From PHAA01 sp964494735 (GTDB lineage: Bacteria; Bacillota; Syntrophomonadia; Syntrophomonadales; Syntrophomonadaceae), in contig CAZBSD010000018.1 of the NCBI GenBank assembly GCA_964494735.1, positions 1 through 43,818 on the forward strand: a stretch of DNA of 43,818 nt. The letters run 5' to 3'. Below the pieces are notes generated by a model that ran no database searches, was not told the origin of the DNA, and was given only the letters and a program-made list of their open reading frames with translations. Shown here piece by piece: positions 16,947-26,085 of the stretch (position 1 is its first letter; each line of letters begins with the position of its first letter). The position numbers were made by a program, and so were the translations under genes.

Positions 16947-18128
16947 ATGGGAAAGAGAGCTATCCTGATTGTTTTGGACAGTGTAGGGATAGGCGCTGCT
17001 GAAGATAGTTGTCTATATGGAGACCAGAATTGTAACACTCTGAGGCACATCGCCGAGGATGGCGGACTGGATGTGCCAACCTTACAGACGTTGGGACTGG
17101 GCCATCTGGAGGATTTGCCAGGGGTTGCACCGGTTACCCGACCCCGGGGGGCTTATGGGAAAATGGTGGAACGCTCCCCAGGCAAAGATACTACCACCGG
17201 TCACTGGGAGCTGATGGGGATCGTGCTGGAACAGGCTTTCCCGACCTACCCCAATGGTTTTCCGCCCCCACTCATTCAGGAATTTGAGAGAAGGATAGGG
17301 CGTAAGACGTTGGGCAATGTGGTAGCCTCAGGGACGGAAATAATCGAACGATTGGGACAGCTGCATGTGGATACCGGTTTCCCTATCGTTTACACATCGG
17401 CAGACAGCGTTTTCCAGGTAGCCGCCCATGAAGAGGTGGTGGATTTGGAGGAACTCTACCGGATATGTGAGATCGCCCGCCAGATGCTGCAGGGTGAACA
17501 TGGGGTGGGTAGAGTGATCGCCCGGCCGTTCATTGGTTTAGCCGGAAGTTTCATCCGCACTCCCCATCGACATGATTTCTCCTTGGAACCGGCTTTCAAC
17601 ATCCTCGATAGTATTATCGCCGCCGGCCAAACAGTAGTAGGGATAGGCAAGATCAAGGACATATTCGCCGGGAGAGGGATCAGCGAAAGCCATCCCACCA
17701 AGAACAATGAGGACGGCATGGCCAAGATACTGGAAGTATTGGATCGAGATTTCTCAGGACTGGTTTTCGTAAACCTGGTCGATTTCGATCAACTGTATGG
17801 ACACCGCAACGATGTAGAGGGATACCGGGCTGCATTGCAGGAATTCGATAGGTGGCTGCCCCAGCTATTGGCGGTCATCGGTCCAGATGAACTATTGATG
17901 ATCACCGCCGATCATGGCTGCGATCCGACCACCATCGGGACCGACCATACCCGTGAGATGGTGCCATTATTGGTCTGGGGTCCAGGAGTAAAAGCGGGCG
18001 CAGATCTGGGTATACGTGAATCATTCGCCGATGCGGGTCAGACCATAGCCGAGTTTTTACAAGTCCCCACCGATGTTAAGATAGGTCGGACTTTTTGGAA
18101 ACTTATTAATAATTCCATGCCCTCATAA
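16947..18128 (+). CDS. deoB: Phosphopentomutase
   Basis: Interconverts ribose 1-phosphate and ribose 5-phosphate (and deoxy forms) in nucleoside salvage. A 393-residue member of the alkaline phosphatase superfamily with the N-terminal metal motif VLDSVGIG, the phospho-threonine region GKDTTTGHWE and the C-terminal metal ligands in ITADHGCDPTT and TDHTREMVP. Two ATGs, 16941 and 16947, follow AAGGAGG (16931-16937); the second has the better 9-nt spacing and begins the conserved sequence at once. It works with the next gene, pdp. Confidence 0.95.
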   Translation: MGKRAILIVLDSVGIGAAEDSCLYGDQNCNTLRHIAEDGGLDVPTLQTLGLGHLEDLPGVAPVTRPRGAYGKMVERSPGKDTTTGHWELMGIVLEQAFPTYPNGFPPPLIQEFERRIGRKTLGNVVASGTEIIERLGQLHVDTGFPIVYTSADSVFQVAAHEEVVDLEELYRICEIARQMLQGEHGVGRVIARPFIGLAGSFIRTPHRHDFSLEPAFNILDSIIAAGQTVVGIGKIKDIFAGRGISESHPTKNNEDGMAKILEVLDRDFSGLVFVNLVDFDQLYGHRNDVEGYRAALQEFDRWLPQLLAVIGPDELLMITADHGCDPTTIGTDHTREMVPLLVWGPGVKAGADLGIRESFADAGQTIAEFLQVPTDVKIGRTFWKLINNSMPS

Positions 18129-18157
18129 CCAAGAAGCAAGATGTGAGGTATATGCAG

Positions 18158-19459
18158 ATGAGAATGGTGGACCTAATACAGAAGAAGAAAGATGGGGGGA
18201 TTTTGACCCGTGACGAGATAGACTATTTTGTCACTGGTTATACCCGGGGCCATATACCGGATTATCAAATTTCTGCTCTGCTCATGGCCATCTGTTTCCG
18301 GGGGATGACCAAAGCCGAAATATCAGATTTGACCCTGGCTTATGTGTGTTCTGGCGAAACCATCGATCTATCTGTCATCGACGGGATTAAAGTGGACAAG
18401 CATTCTACCGGCGGGGTGGGCGACAAAGTCAGCATTATTGTTATGCCCCTGGTGGCTTTGATGGACGTTCCGGTGGCTAAAATGAGCGGCCGAGGATTGG
18501 GGCACACCGGAGGTACAATCGATAAGTTGGAGTCCATCCCAGGCTTTAATACCGCCTTGAGCCGGGAACAGTTCATAGTCAATGTCAAGCGTTATAAAAT
18601 GGCCATCGCCGGCCAATCTGCCGATTTGACCCCAGCCGACAAGAAGATCTATGCCCTGCGGGATGTTACCGCTACCATTGACAGCATCCCACTCATAGCA
18701 AGTTCGGTGATGAGCAAGAAGATTGCCTCCGGTGCGGACGCCATCGTCCTGGATGTCAAGGTCGGTTCCGGCGCCTTCATGAGGACCATCGCCGAGGCCC
18801 GGGAACTGTCTGAAACCATGGTGGCCATCGGTAAAACCTTGGGCAGACGGATAGTAGCGATCATATCTGATATGGATCAGCCATTGGGACACCAGATTGG
18901 CAACGCTTTAGAAATCAAGGAAGTAATAGAGGTATTAAGGGGTTGCGGGCCTGATGATTTGACCCAGGTTTCTTTAACGATAGCTTCCTATATGGCCATG
19001 CTGGGCGGAGCTTTTAATGATTTTGATACCGCCTATAGAGGTTTATCGGAAATAATCAGATCTGGCCAAGCCTACCAAAAACTGCGGCAACTGGTGGAGA
19101 TCCAAGGCGGCCAGGTAGAGATGATCGACGATCCAGAACTGCTGCCACAAGCCCGGAATCAAATCGAGATTAGATGCCCCGGAAACGGTTACGTACACCA
19201 TATTGAGGCGGACCGGATCGGAACAGCAGCCATGTTGTTGGGTGCCGGGAGAGCAACCAAAGAGGATACTATCGATTATGCGGCTGGCATTACCTTGATG
19301 AAGAAGACTGGAGATCAGGTAGGGACAGGCGAGACATTGTGCATCCTGCATACCAACATGGATGAATGGCAGGATGCGGAGGCGATTGCGGCTAAGGCAT
19401 TTTCGATTGCTGCCACAAGGCCCGATAGCCTTCCTTATATTTATGATGTCATTAAGTAG
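18158..19459 (+). CDS. pdp: Pyrimidine-nucleoside phosphorylase
   Basis: Phosphorolysis of uridine, thymidine and deoxyuridine to base and (deoxy)ribose 1-phosphate, which deoB then converts. A 433-residue protein, the same length as B. subtilis Pdp. The family signature SGRGLGHTGGTIDKLE lies near residues 110-125, and the phosphate-binding KHSTGGVGDK is near residue 80. I chose ATG 18158 because it starts the typical MRMVDLIQKK sequence and GAGG lies about 10 nt ahead; GTG 18143 and ATG 18152 are in frame upstream. Ends the operon; a terminator follows. Confidence 0.94.
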   Translation: MRMVDLIQKKKDGGILTRDEIDYFVTGYTRGHIPDYQISALLMAICFRGMTKAEISDLTLAYVCSGETIDLSVIDGIKVDKHSTGGVGDKVSIIVMPLVALMDVPVAKMSGRGLGHTGGTIDKLESIPGFNTALSREQFIVNVKRYKMAIAGQSADLTPADKKIYALRDVTATIDSIPLIASSVMSKKIASGADAIVLDVKVGSGAFMRTIAEARELSETMVAIGKTLGRRIVAIISDMDQPLGHQIGNALEIKEVIEVLRGCGPDDLTQVSLTIASYMAMLGGAFNDFDTAYRGLSEIIRSGQAYQKLRQLVEIQGGQVEMIDDPELLPQARNQIEIRCPGNGYVHHIEADRIGTAAMLLGAGRATKEDTIDYAAGITLMKKTGDQVGTGETLCILHTNMDEWQDAEAIAAKAFSIAATRPDSLPYIYDVIK

Positions 19460-19575
19460 AACCAAATGACTCGACGTTAAGGCAGGGAACCATAACTTTT
19501 TGGCCAGGTCCAATGTTCTTACTTGATTAAGAACCATACCGTAGAAAAGTAATCTTAGGGCAGTGTTTAAATTGA

Positions 19576-19606
19576 GCATCGTTAATAGCGATGCCTTTGT
19601 TTTTTA
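19576..19606 (+). terminator. Rho-independent terminator after pdp
   Basis: GCATCG (19576-19581) and CGATGC (19589-19594) form a 6-bp stem with a 7-base loop, followed by CTTTGTTTTTT. It probably ends the xerD-deoB-pdp transcript. Confidence 0.75.
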
Positions 19607-19609
19607 GGG

Positions 19610-19752
19610 CCTTTATACTTCGCACTATTCGGTCACAAACCAGGTAATCATATACCGACTAAAATAACGTTGATACGGTATAGTGCTGTGGATACTGATG
19701 CGAAGCTGATAATTTTTTTGCCCATCGAGCCGAAAGCATTATGAATCGTATC
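19610..19752 (+). other. Non-coding interval with nested inverted repeats
   Basis: No gene is visible between the pdp terminator and the blaI promoter. The interval is rich in complementary segments. CTTCGCA (19618-19624) can pair with TGCGAAG (19699-19705), and TATACCG (19651-19657) with CGGTATA (19676-19682). As an exclusive alternative, GCACTAT (19622-19628) can pair with ATAGTGC (19680-19686). A T7 run follows at 19713-19719. It could be a structured RNA or the footprint of a lost element; I cannot name a family. Confidence 0.35.
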
Positions 19753-19753
19753 A

Positions 19754-19782
19754 TTGACAGCCTAATTCTACAAATGTAAAAT
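19754..19782 (+). promoter_or_regulatory. BlaI-type operator inside the blaI promoter
   Basis: A consensus -35 TTGACA (19754-19759), a 17-nt spacer and TAAAAT (19777-19782) make a strong vegetative promoter. Between and over them lies TACAAATGTA (19769-19778), the TACA-N2-TGTA core of BlaI/MecI operators. Binding there would block the promoter, so the regulator downstream very likely represses its own operon. Confidence 0.82.
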
Positions 19783-19844
19783 GAAGCAAATCCTTTGATT
19801 AATTGGAATGACCATTACAGAATTGAAGCGAGGGCGAGAACGAA

Positions 19845-20222
19845 ATGGAGACGATGAAAAGACTGCCCGATAGTGAATTAGAGATCATGATGATTATTTG
19901 GGAAGCAGGCCAACCAGTATCATCGACCTATATCATGGAAAAGCTGGCGGGGGAGAAAAGCTGGGTACATACCACCGTATTGAATTTCCTGTCCCGTTTG
20001 GTGGAGCGAGGATTTTTACAGACATCCAAACAAGGACGGTTCAACTTGTATCGACCCTTGGTGGATGAAAACGATTACTTGAGGAAAGAGAGCAGATCGT
20101 TCCTGGACAAGATGCACAAAAGTTCGATCAAGAGTCTGGTGGCATCATTGTATGATGGCAACGCTATAAGTCACGAAGAATTTGAGGAACTAAGGCAATA
20201 CGTGGAAGAGGTTTCCAAATGA
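19845..20222 (+). CDS. BlaI/MecI-family transcriptional repressor
   Basis: A 125-residue winged-helix repressor. The N-terminal domain (residues 1-75) has the family pattern LPDSELEIMMIIWE followed by SWVHTTVLNFLSRLVERGF as recognition helix region; the C-terminal part is the dimerisation helix bundle that is cut by the partner protease in beta-lactam systems. The weak ribosome site GAGGGCGAG lies ahead of the ATG. Its stop overlaps the start of the BlaR1-type gene (ATGA). No beta-lactamase gene is in the window, so the controlled genes are probably the downstream secreted proteins. Confidence 0.9.
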   Translation: METMKRLPDSELEIMMIIWEAGQPVSSTYIMEKLAGEKSWVHTTVLNFLSRLVERGFLQTSKQGRFNLYRPLVDENDYLRKESRSFLDKMHKSSIKSLVASLYDGNAISHEEFEELRQYVEEVSK

Positions 20223-21496
20223 TCGGTTGGTTCTATAACCTGCTGGCCTTGAGCCTGGGTATGACCCCCATAATAATAGTGTTGTTGTGGATGGGGCCGG
20301 TCTTAGGCCGAAGATATTCTTCCCTTTGGCGATACATATTGTGGATGGTAATAGCGGTCAGATTGTTATTGCCCATATCCTTCACAGATAAACCTGCGTT
20401 TTCCATCCACGTACCTGTCCCCGAAATCACAGCACCGATCACGGTTGTACATTTGGATGGTCAGGAAAACACTATGGTTATGACCGGTTTGGCAAAGGCA
20501 GATATAAGTTTGGTTCACTTCTTGTTGGTGCTTTATGTAGGGGGACTCCTAATCTATATCGCTCATGGGATTGTGACCTATTATAGATTTCGCCGCAACG
20601 TGTTGAGGTGGGGCAGAAGGCCATCCACAGACATTATTGAGACGCTCCTGCGGGAGGAGATGCAAGATTTAAACATTAGGAGAGAAATACCGCTTAGAAT
20701 CAGTAAAATGGTAACGAGTCCCATGATAGTAGGTTTAGTGAAGCCGGTACTGGTATTCCCGACCGAGTCATATCATCCGGCAGAAATAAGGATGATAATA
20801 ACTCATGAGTTGGTCCATTTCCGGAGGCATGACATCTGGATCAAGACTATGTTTATGGCTGCCACCGCGCTGCACTGGTTTAATCCGGTTGTCCATTTGA
20901 TGGTAAGGGAAGCCAACAAAGATATTGAGAGATCATGCGACGACTATGTTTTAAGAAATGTGGACGTTGAGGGTAAAAAATGCTACTGCAATATTATCCT
21001 CAATTTGGCTTTGCAGAAGGACAGTACGGCTGGGCCAATATTTTCTACCAGCATCAGCAGCAGCAGGGAGAACCTTGAAGCGAGAATTGGCGGTATCTTC
21101 GATACTTCCAAGAGAAAACCGGGGATCGGAGTTCTGACTTCAATTGCCTTGTTGGCAGCGATGTCAGGGGTCCTGGTAACTGTCTCTGATACGGTGTCCC
21201 TGCCCATTGCGACGCTTCAGAACGAGCACGTGGAAAACCCTATTGATGCTTGGGGAACTGATGATTTTATGGAAGATCGAAGCCAGGCTGAGGACTATGG
21301 TCTTGCTGAATCACCTTCAAATTCGGAAAGTGGTCAAGACATCACAATGAGGGAGAATAACAAGGGATACGCGACTGATAAACAAACAGAACGTGTGTCA
21401 AGCGGCAGCAATAAGGCGGAAGTTGTTGTTGTTGATTTACTTCAGTTGGAGACCGCGTTGGCAGCACAGGGACCGACAGTAAAGTCAGAGAGGTAG
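20219..21496 (+). CDS. BlaR1/MecR1-type M56 membrane metallopeptidase
   Basis: A 425-residue membrane-embedded zinc protease that would cleave the BlaI-type repressor on signal. Hydrophobic segments lie near residues 3-22, 35-50 and 98-118, the zinc site HELVH is at residues 196-200 with the flanking THELVHFRRHDIW, and a last segment is near 300-320. The C-terminal outer tail (about 105 residues) is low in complexity and rich in E, S and N. It has no penicillin-binding SxxK sensor domain, unlike BlaR1, so the signal it senses is unknown. Overlaps the repressor gene by 4 nt. Confidence 0.87.
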   Translation: MIGWFYNLLALSLGMTPIIIVLLWMGPVLGRRYSSLWRYILWMVIAVRLLLPISFTDKPAFSIHVPVPEITAPITVVHLDGQENTMVMTGLAKADISLVHFLLVLYVGGLLIYIAHGIVTYYRFRRNVLRWGRRPSTDIIETLLREEMQDLNIRREIPLRISKMVTSPMIVGLVKPVLVFPTESYHPAEIRMIITHELVHFRRHDIWIKTMFMAATALHWFNPVVHLMVREANKDIERSCDDYVLRNVDVEGKKCYCNIILNLALQKDSTAGPIFSTSISSSRENLEARIGGIFDTSKRKPGIGVLTSIALLAAMSGVLVTVSDTVSLPIATLQNEHVENPIDAWGTDDFMEDRSQAEDYGLAESPSNSESGQDITMRENNKGYATDKQTERVSSGSNKAEVVVVDLLQLETALAAQGPTVKSER

Positions 21497-21501
21497 TAAT
21501 T

Positions 21502-23067
21502 ATGGCAAGGACAACCAATCGGGTGATTTTGGCCGTGGTATTTTCGATCGGACTGATACTAACCGGGACCAGCTCAACCAGCTTGGTGGAAACAGAGGCG
21601 CCGATTATAGCTGCCGCTGATACCGGCATATACTTTGTGCAGGAAATCAGCCCTTTGGGAAACCGGTTTGTTAACCAGGTAGACGGATATAGTATTACCG
21701 TACCCAAGGAAATGAGAGTTGTTGACATGAGTTTCACCGGGATCAGATCAGTTTTGGAAGACGAACATAGAAGAGTGGAGATATACAAAGAAACGACCAG
21801 GCCGAGTGTATCGGCGGACACTTACATCGAATATTCCAATCGTTTTCTCAACAATCAGAACGACCATGTTCAAGGGCATCAAGAGAGACTTGTTTGGAAC
21901 GGGATGACACTAAATATTGCTCAGTGGTCCCGTCAGAAGCTAACCCAAGTGGCTCATGACCAAAATCATTATGCCTGCGTAGATATCATGACTAAAGATG
22001 CAATTTATACCTTCTTTTTTAAGTCCGATCTTCCCTTGGAAGAATGCGGCGGATATCAGGATGTCATCAAGGACTTCTCTACGTTTGCGCCCACCAAACA
22101 AGTATTTGATGCCCAATTTAAACATATTGCCAGCCGAAAATGGAACCAAGAGACTAATGACTTTTTCCAGAAGCATTTTTCGGACGACAGCAGTCTGCAA
22201 TGGGGCATATTTGAGCCGGCCGCACCTTTTGACATGAGCGACCTGGAGAAGTTGGAACAGCGGATGGATTATAAATTCCCGGTTGTATTGTTATACTCCC
22301 ATGTGCAGAAGGAATATGACCCTCACCGCGAAGGACAGGCACTGGATGACGCCTATGCCCATGGTAAAATCGTGGAACTGACTTTGCAAACTACCCCAAC
22401 TGGCGGCAAAAACATGGTTTACGACATATTGAACGGACAGTATGACGATTATCTTCACGCTTACGCTCAAGATGTGGCTGATTTTGGTCATCCGGTACTA
22501 TTCCGGCCCTTTAATGAGATGAACGGAGACTGGTGCTCTTACTCCGCCTACCATACGGCCAGGGATACCGAGGTTTTTAAGGAACTGTATAAATACATAT
22601 ATGATATCTTTGCCGAAGCGGGGGCAGAAAACGTCATATGGGTGTGGAATCCTAATGAGCGGTCTTTCCCCGATTTCAAGTGGAATAATGAGGTAATGTA
22701 TTATCCCGGAGACAAATATGTTGATGTGGTGGGGCTCACCGGCTACAATACCGGAACTTATTATGGAGGGGAAACCTGGCGCAGCTTCAGGGAAATATAT
22801 GCTCCATTGTACAAAAAGGCACTCGAACTGTATGACAAACCGCTGATGATCACGGAATTTGCCAGCAGTAGTGTAGGGTCCAGCAAGGAACAATGGATAC
22901 AAGAAATGTTTTCGGATATTGCTGCCTTCCCGGCTATCAAAGTAGCCGTGTGGTGGGATGGCTGTGATCTGGATGAACAGGGAAATATCGCTCGGCCCTA
23001 TTTTATCGATGAAACCGATGAAATAGTGGCAATATTTCGAAATAATCTGCCGGATTACAAACGATAA
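21502..23067 (+). CDS. Secreted GH26-family glycoside hydrolase
   Basis: A 521-residue exported protein: signal peptide (about residues 1-35, no lipobox cysteine seen), a 170-residue N-terminal domain of unknown kind, then a GH26 TIM barrel. The acid/base glutamate is in FRPFNEMNG (E339) and the nucleophile in MITEFAS (E452), both in family context, with the WVWNPNE segment between them. GH26 enzymes cut beta-1,4-mannans or related glucans; the actual substrate cannot be told. It starts 5 nt after the BlaR1-type gene and so is in the BlaI-controlled operon. It might act on the cell's own exopolysaccharide or envelope. Confidence 0.85.
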   Translation: MARTTNRVILAVVFSIGLILTGTSSTSLVETEAPIIAAADTGIYFVQEISPLGNRFVNQVDGYSITVPKEMRVVDMSFTGIRSVLEDEHRRVEIYKETTRPSVSADTYIEYSNRFLNNQNDHVQGHQERLVWNGMTLNIAQWSRQKLTQVAHDQNHYACVDIMTKDAIYTFFFKSDLPLEECGGYQDVIKDFSTFAPTKQVFDAQFKHIASRKWNQETNDFFQKHFSDDSSLQWGIFEPAAPFDMSDLEKLEQRMDYKFPVVLLYSHVQKEYDPHREGQALDDAYAHGKIVELTLQTTPTGGKNMVYDILNGQYDDYLHAYAQDVADFGHPVLFRPFNEMNGDWCSYSAYHTARDTEVFKELYKYIYDIFAEAGAENVIWVWNPNERSFPDFKWNNEVMYYPGDKYVDVVGLTGYNTGTYYGGETWRSFREIYAPLYKKALELYDKPLMITEFASSSVGSSKEQWIQEMFSDIAAFPAIKVAVWWDGCDLDEQGNIARPYFIDETDEIVAIFRNNLPDYKR

Positions 23068-23094
23068 TTCAGACCTGGGAGAGGAGGCAATCAT

Positions 23095-24663
23095 ATGGAA
23101 AAAAGACCGGGGATATTATTGCTGGCACTGGTGATGCTGGTCAATTGGATGTTGCCGGCAGGAGCTGCCGCTGCCGGTCAAAATGTTCAAGTGCATTTGC
23201 CTGCCTTTAAAGTTAGCCTGAATGGAGTGGGGATTGACAACCGCTACAGCCAATATCCGCTAATTGTCTATAAGGATATAACCTACTTTCCCATGACTTA
23301 TTATGATTGCCGTTTTCTGGGTTTGGAGAGCGCCTGGGACAACAACAGGGGTCTGACCATAGTGAAAACCGATGTTAATTGGGGCTATCACCAATATGAA
23401 TCGGCGATACGAAACGCTCCAACCCATGGTGCCCAATTGGCCTCCTTCAAAATTACCGTAAACGGGCAGGCAATCGATAATAGCGTCGAGGCATATCCGC
23501 TGCTGCTGTTCAGAAATGTTACCTATTTTCCAATCACATGGAGATTCGCAGTGGAGGAGTTTGGCTGGCAGTATTCTTTTACCCCCAATAATGGTTTGGT
23601 CATCCATTCATCAGCCAACACTACTTCTGTTGCCCAGTTGACACTTCCCATCGTTAATAATGATTTAGGTGGTAAAGGCGCATTTACTATGGCTGGGGAC
23701 TTCTTTTATTATGAGGGGGCCAATGGCAAGATTTACCAAGCTCCGGCATCTAATCCAGACAACCGCAAGGAGGTTTATCAACTGCCGCCAACCGATGTGA
23801 GCACAGGGTTTGGTCATAATTTTGTGTCATTGCAAACAGACAACGGCCGGGCTATTCTGAAGTATCATACCGGGGGGGCAACGATGGGTTCTGATCACCT
23901 GATCTGGCTGAAGGAGGATGGAAGTGCTGAGGAAATCGACAGCGGTTACGCAGCCTTGAAGATCTATGACGATTATACAATTAGGGTTGAACAGAGATTT
24001 TCGTTCGCAGTCAATAACCTGCAAATACGGAGGAGAGGCGAGACTCAATATATAAATGTGGGTGATCCAGCTTGTTCCTTTGGGATTTTCATTTATGAGG
24101 ATGATAACTCCCGTTCTGGTAAACCCAGTTCTGATTTGTATTTGATCGATGACCATATATATGTGCTGGGTTTTTACGGATATTATCAGAATTCCAGAAC
24201 CTTGGATACTACAGGGCTATATAGGGTCAATATCAATACTAATGAAACGGTCCGCTTGTGTTCCGAAGAGGTCGCCGGTTTCGAAGTCGTAAATGATAAG
24301 ATATTTTTTATTGACCGGCAGCAGCGCCTTTACCGGGTTCCTCTCACTGGGGGACAGGCGGAGTTAATGGTTGAAAAGGCGGTGGATCAATTTGAGGTAT
24401 TGCAGGGAAAGGTATATTTCTCCTTAGCCCAGGATAAACAACTCTTCGCAATGGGCAGCCAGGAACCAATCAATCCTGGCGGAAGGCTCAATAAGCTAGA
24501 GATTCAAAATGGCTACCTGGTGGCGCTTTTCGATAAAGACAGTCCCTCACCCTATAAAATGATCGTTATCAACAAGGATGGGAAAGTACTGTATAAAACC
24601 ATTGAAAACGTGCTGTTGGTGAGAATTCAAAATGGCAAAATAGCCTTTGTAAAAGATAACTAG
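23095..24663 (+). CDS. Secreted stalk-domain protein with propeller-like C-terminus
   Basis: A 522-residue exported protein. After a signal peptide (residues 1-27, ending in alanines) come two copies of the copper-amine-oxidase N-terminal-like stalk domain: FKVSLNGVGIDNRYSQYPLI with DITYFPMTYYD, and FKITVNGQAIDNSVEAYPLL with NVTYFPITWRF. The remaining 330 residues carry repeated short beta motifs (YYEGANGKIYQ, IFFIDRQQRLYRVP, VYFSLAQDKQLF) of the DUF5050 propeller type. Such proteins are cell-surface associated in Clostridia; function unknown. It follows the GH26 gene by 27 nt with GAGAGGAGG as ribosome site, so it belongs to the same operon. Confidence 0.75.
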   Translation: MEKRPGILLLALVMLVNWMLPAGAAAAGQNVQVHLPAFKVSLNGVGIDNRYSQYPLIVYKDITYFPMTYYDCRFLGLESAWDNNRGLTIVKTDVNWGYHQYESAIRNAPTHGAQLASFKITVNGQAIDNSVEAYPLLLFRNVTYFPITWRFAVEEFGWQYSFTPNNGLVIHSSANTTSVAQLTLPIVNNDLGGKGAFTMAGDFFYYEGANGKIYQAPASNPDNRKEVYQLPPTDVSTGFGHNFVSLQTDNGRAILKYHTGGATMGSDHLIWLKEDGSAEEIDSGYAALKIYDDYTIRVEQRFSFAVNNLQIRRRGETQYINVGDPACSFGIFIYEDDNSRSGKPSSDLYLIDDHIYVLGFYGYYQNSRTLDTTGLYRVNINTNETVRLCSEEVAGFEVVNDKIFFIDRQQRLYRVPLTGGQAELMVEKAVDQFEVLQGKVYFSLAQDKQLFAMGSQEPINPGGRLNKLEIQNGYLVALFDKDSPSPYKMIVINKDGKVLYKTIENVLLVRIQNGKIAFVKDN

Positions 24664-24734
24664 GAAATCACCGATCCTCCCTGATCAATTATTATTCTGG
24701 ACACGCTTTTCCTTCCCCTATCGACAAGCTGGCA

Positions 24735-24774
24735 ACATAATAACTCTCATTAGACGGCCTAATGACATAATAAC
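24735..24774 (+). repeat. Palindrome flanked by direct repeats upstream of dacF
   Basis: The dyad TCATTAG-ACGGC-CTAATGA (24747-24765) is framed by two identical copies of ACATAATAAC (24735-24744 and 24765-24774), exactly 30 bp apart. The geometry is that of a regulator site on one face of the helix. A TATAAT follows at 24788-24793. No known regulator motif was recognised. Confidence 0.55.
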
Positions 24775-24827
24775 GGTTGTACCTCAATATAATTTATCAA
24801 ATTGCTTTTGAGGGAGGTACATGCGGG

Positions 24828-25973
24828 ATGAGAGTTAAACGGAGAGCGGCCGCGTTTGTTTTGGTTCTGCTCATGTTGGCATGGACGGGGACGGGGACGG
24901 CACAGACCAAATTGGATAACATAAAGGCCGACGCCTATATTTTGATGGATGCCGACTCTGGCGATGTCCTGGAAGGATACAACCAGGATAAGCGTCTGGC
25001 TCCAGCCAGTATGACCAAGCTGATGACTTTGATCCTGGCTGTACAAGCTTTGGAGGAAGGCAAGGCGCTGCTGACCGATCAGGTGGTGGCCAGTGAAAAC
25101 GCCTGGAAAATGGGTGGTTCCCAGATTTACCTGGAACCAGGCGAAGCCATGACTTATGAGGAGATGCTGATAGCCATCGCCGTAGGCTCCGCCAATGATG
25201 CCTGCGTGGCAGTAGCCGAGCATCTCGAGGGGACCCATCCGGCCTTTGTGGATAGGATGAACCAGAAGGCAGCGGATCTGGGATTGCAGAACACACACTT
25301 CATCAATTCCTACGGATTGACTGCCGAAGGTCACTATACCAGCGCTCATGATATGGCCGTGATCGCACGTTGCGCCTTATCACATCCCCGCGTGCTCGAA
25401 TACACTGCGATCAAAGAATACAAACTGCGCCAGGGTAAATTCGTACTATACAACACCAACAAATTACTGTGGTGGTATGCGGGAGCGGATGGCTTCAAGA
25501 CCGGCTGGACCAACGAAGCCAAATACTGCCTGACTTCAACGGTGAAAAGAGATGGCCTGCGCCTGATATCAGTAGTCATGGCATCGCCCGAGGTAAGGGG
25601 ACATTTTCGCGACTCGATGGAATTATATAATTACGGTTTTTCCAAGTACGCCTATAAGTCGTTCTTTGCCCAGGGCAGTGTCTGTGGAATAGTGCCGGTG
25701 GGCAAAGGCGTCGAGAATGGAGTGGAGGCAGTAGCAGCGGACGATGTAGGCTCCATCTACCTAAAAAGTGAAAAGGCCACCCTGAGCCACACTCAGCAAC
25801 TTTCGAAATACATCGATGCTCCAGTGAAGAAAGGCCAGAAACTAGGAGAGATGCAGGTTTTCAAGGATGGCACAGTAATCAAAACTATAGACCTGGTTTC
25901 GGCAAAAGATGTGCCCAAAGGCGGATTGATCTTGGAGATTAAGAAAATGTTTGCCGAAACCTTCCTGTTATAG
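24828..25973 (+). CDS. dacF: D-alanyl-D-alanine carboxypeptidase (DacF-type)
   Basis: A penicillin-binding protein of low molecular weight (family S11) that trims the terminal D-Ala from peptidoglycan side chains outside the membrane. 381 residues: signal peptide (1-25), catalytic domain with SMTK (S61, K64), SAND (S121, N123) and KTG (K224), then a PBP5_C-type beta domain and a C-terminal amphipathic tail (KKMFAETFLL) that anchors to the membrane. ATG 24828 is preceded by AGGGAGG at 10 nt. Its place just before spoIIAA is that of Bacillus dacF, a forespore gene; I found no clean SigF promoter. Confidence 0.93.
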   Translation: MRVKRRAAAFVLVLLMLAWTGTGTAQTKLDNIKADAYILMDADSGDVLEGYNQDKRLAPASMTKLMTLILAVQALEEGKALLTDQVVASENAWKMGGSQIYLEPGEAMTYEEMLIAIAVGSANDACVAVAEHLEGTHPAFVDRMNQKAADLGLQNTHFINSYGLTAEGHYTSAHDMAVIARCALSHPRVLEYTAIKEYKLRQGKFVLYNTNKLLWWYAGADGFKTGWTNEAKYCLTSTVKRDGLRLISVVMASPEVRGHFRDSMELYNYGFSKYAYKSFFAQGSVCGIVPVGKGVENGVEAVAADDVGSIYLKSEKATLSHTQQLSKYIDAPVKKGQKLGEMQVFKDGTVIKTIDLVSAKDVPKGGLILEIKKMFAETFLL

Positions 25974-25986
25974 ATGGAATTTAGTG

Positions 25987-26015
25987 GAAGGACTTGTTCC
26001 CTTCGTATAGAAATC
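25987..26015 (+). promoter_or_regulatory. SigH-type promoter for the spoIIA operon
   Basis: GAAGGACTT (25987-25995), 11 nt, then ATAGAAATC (26007-26015) compares well with the SigH consensus RnAGGAwWW-N11/12-RnnGAATwW, with mismatches in the -10 (GAAA for GAAT) and at one W. In B. subtilis the spoIIA operon is transcribed by SigH with Spo0A~P. A 10-bp hairpin (26021-26030 with 26045-26054) lies in the leader before spoIIAA. Confidence 0.5.
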
Positions 26016-26085
26016 TAAGTTGAGGGTCTGACCAGATCGATGGCCGGACCCTCAAGCGTACGATATGCAGGAAGGGGACTTTGGT

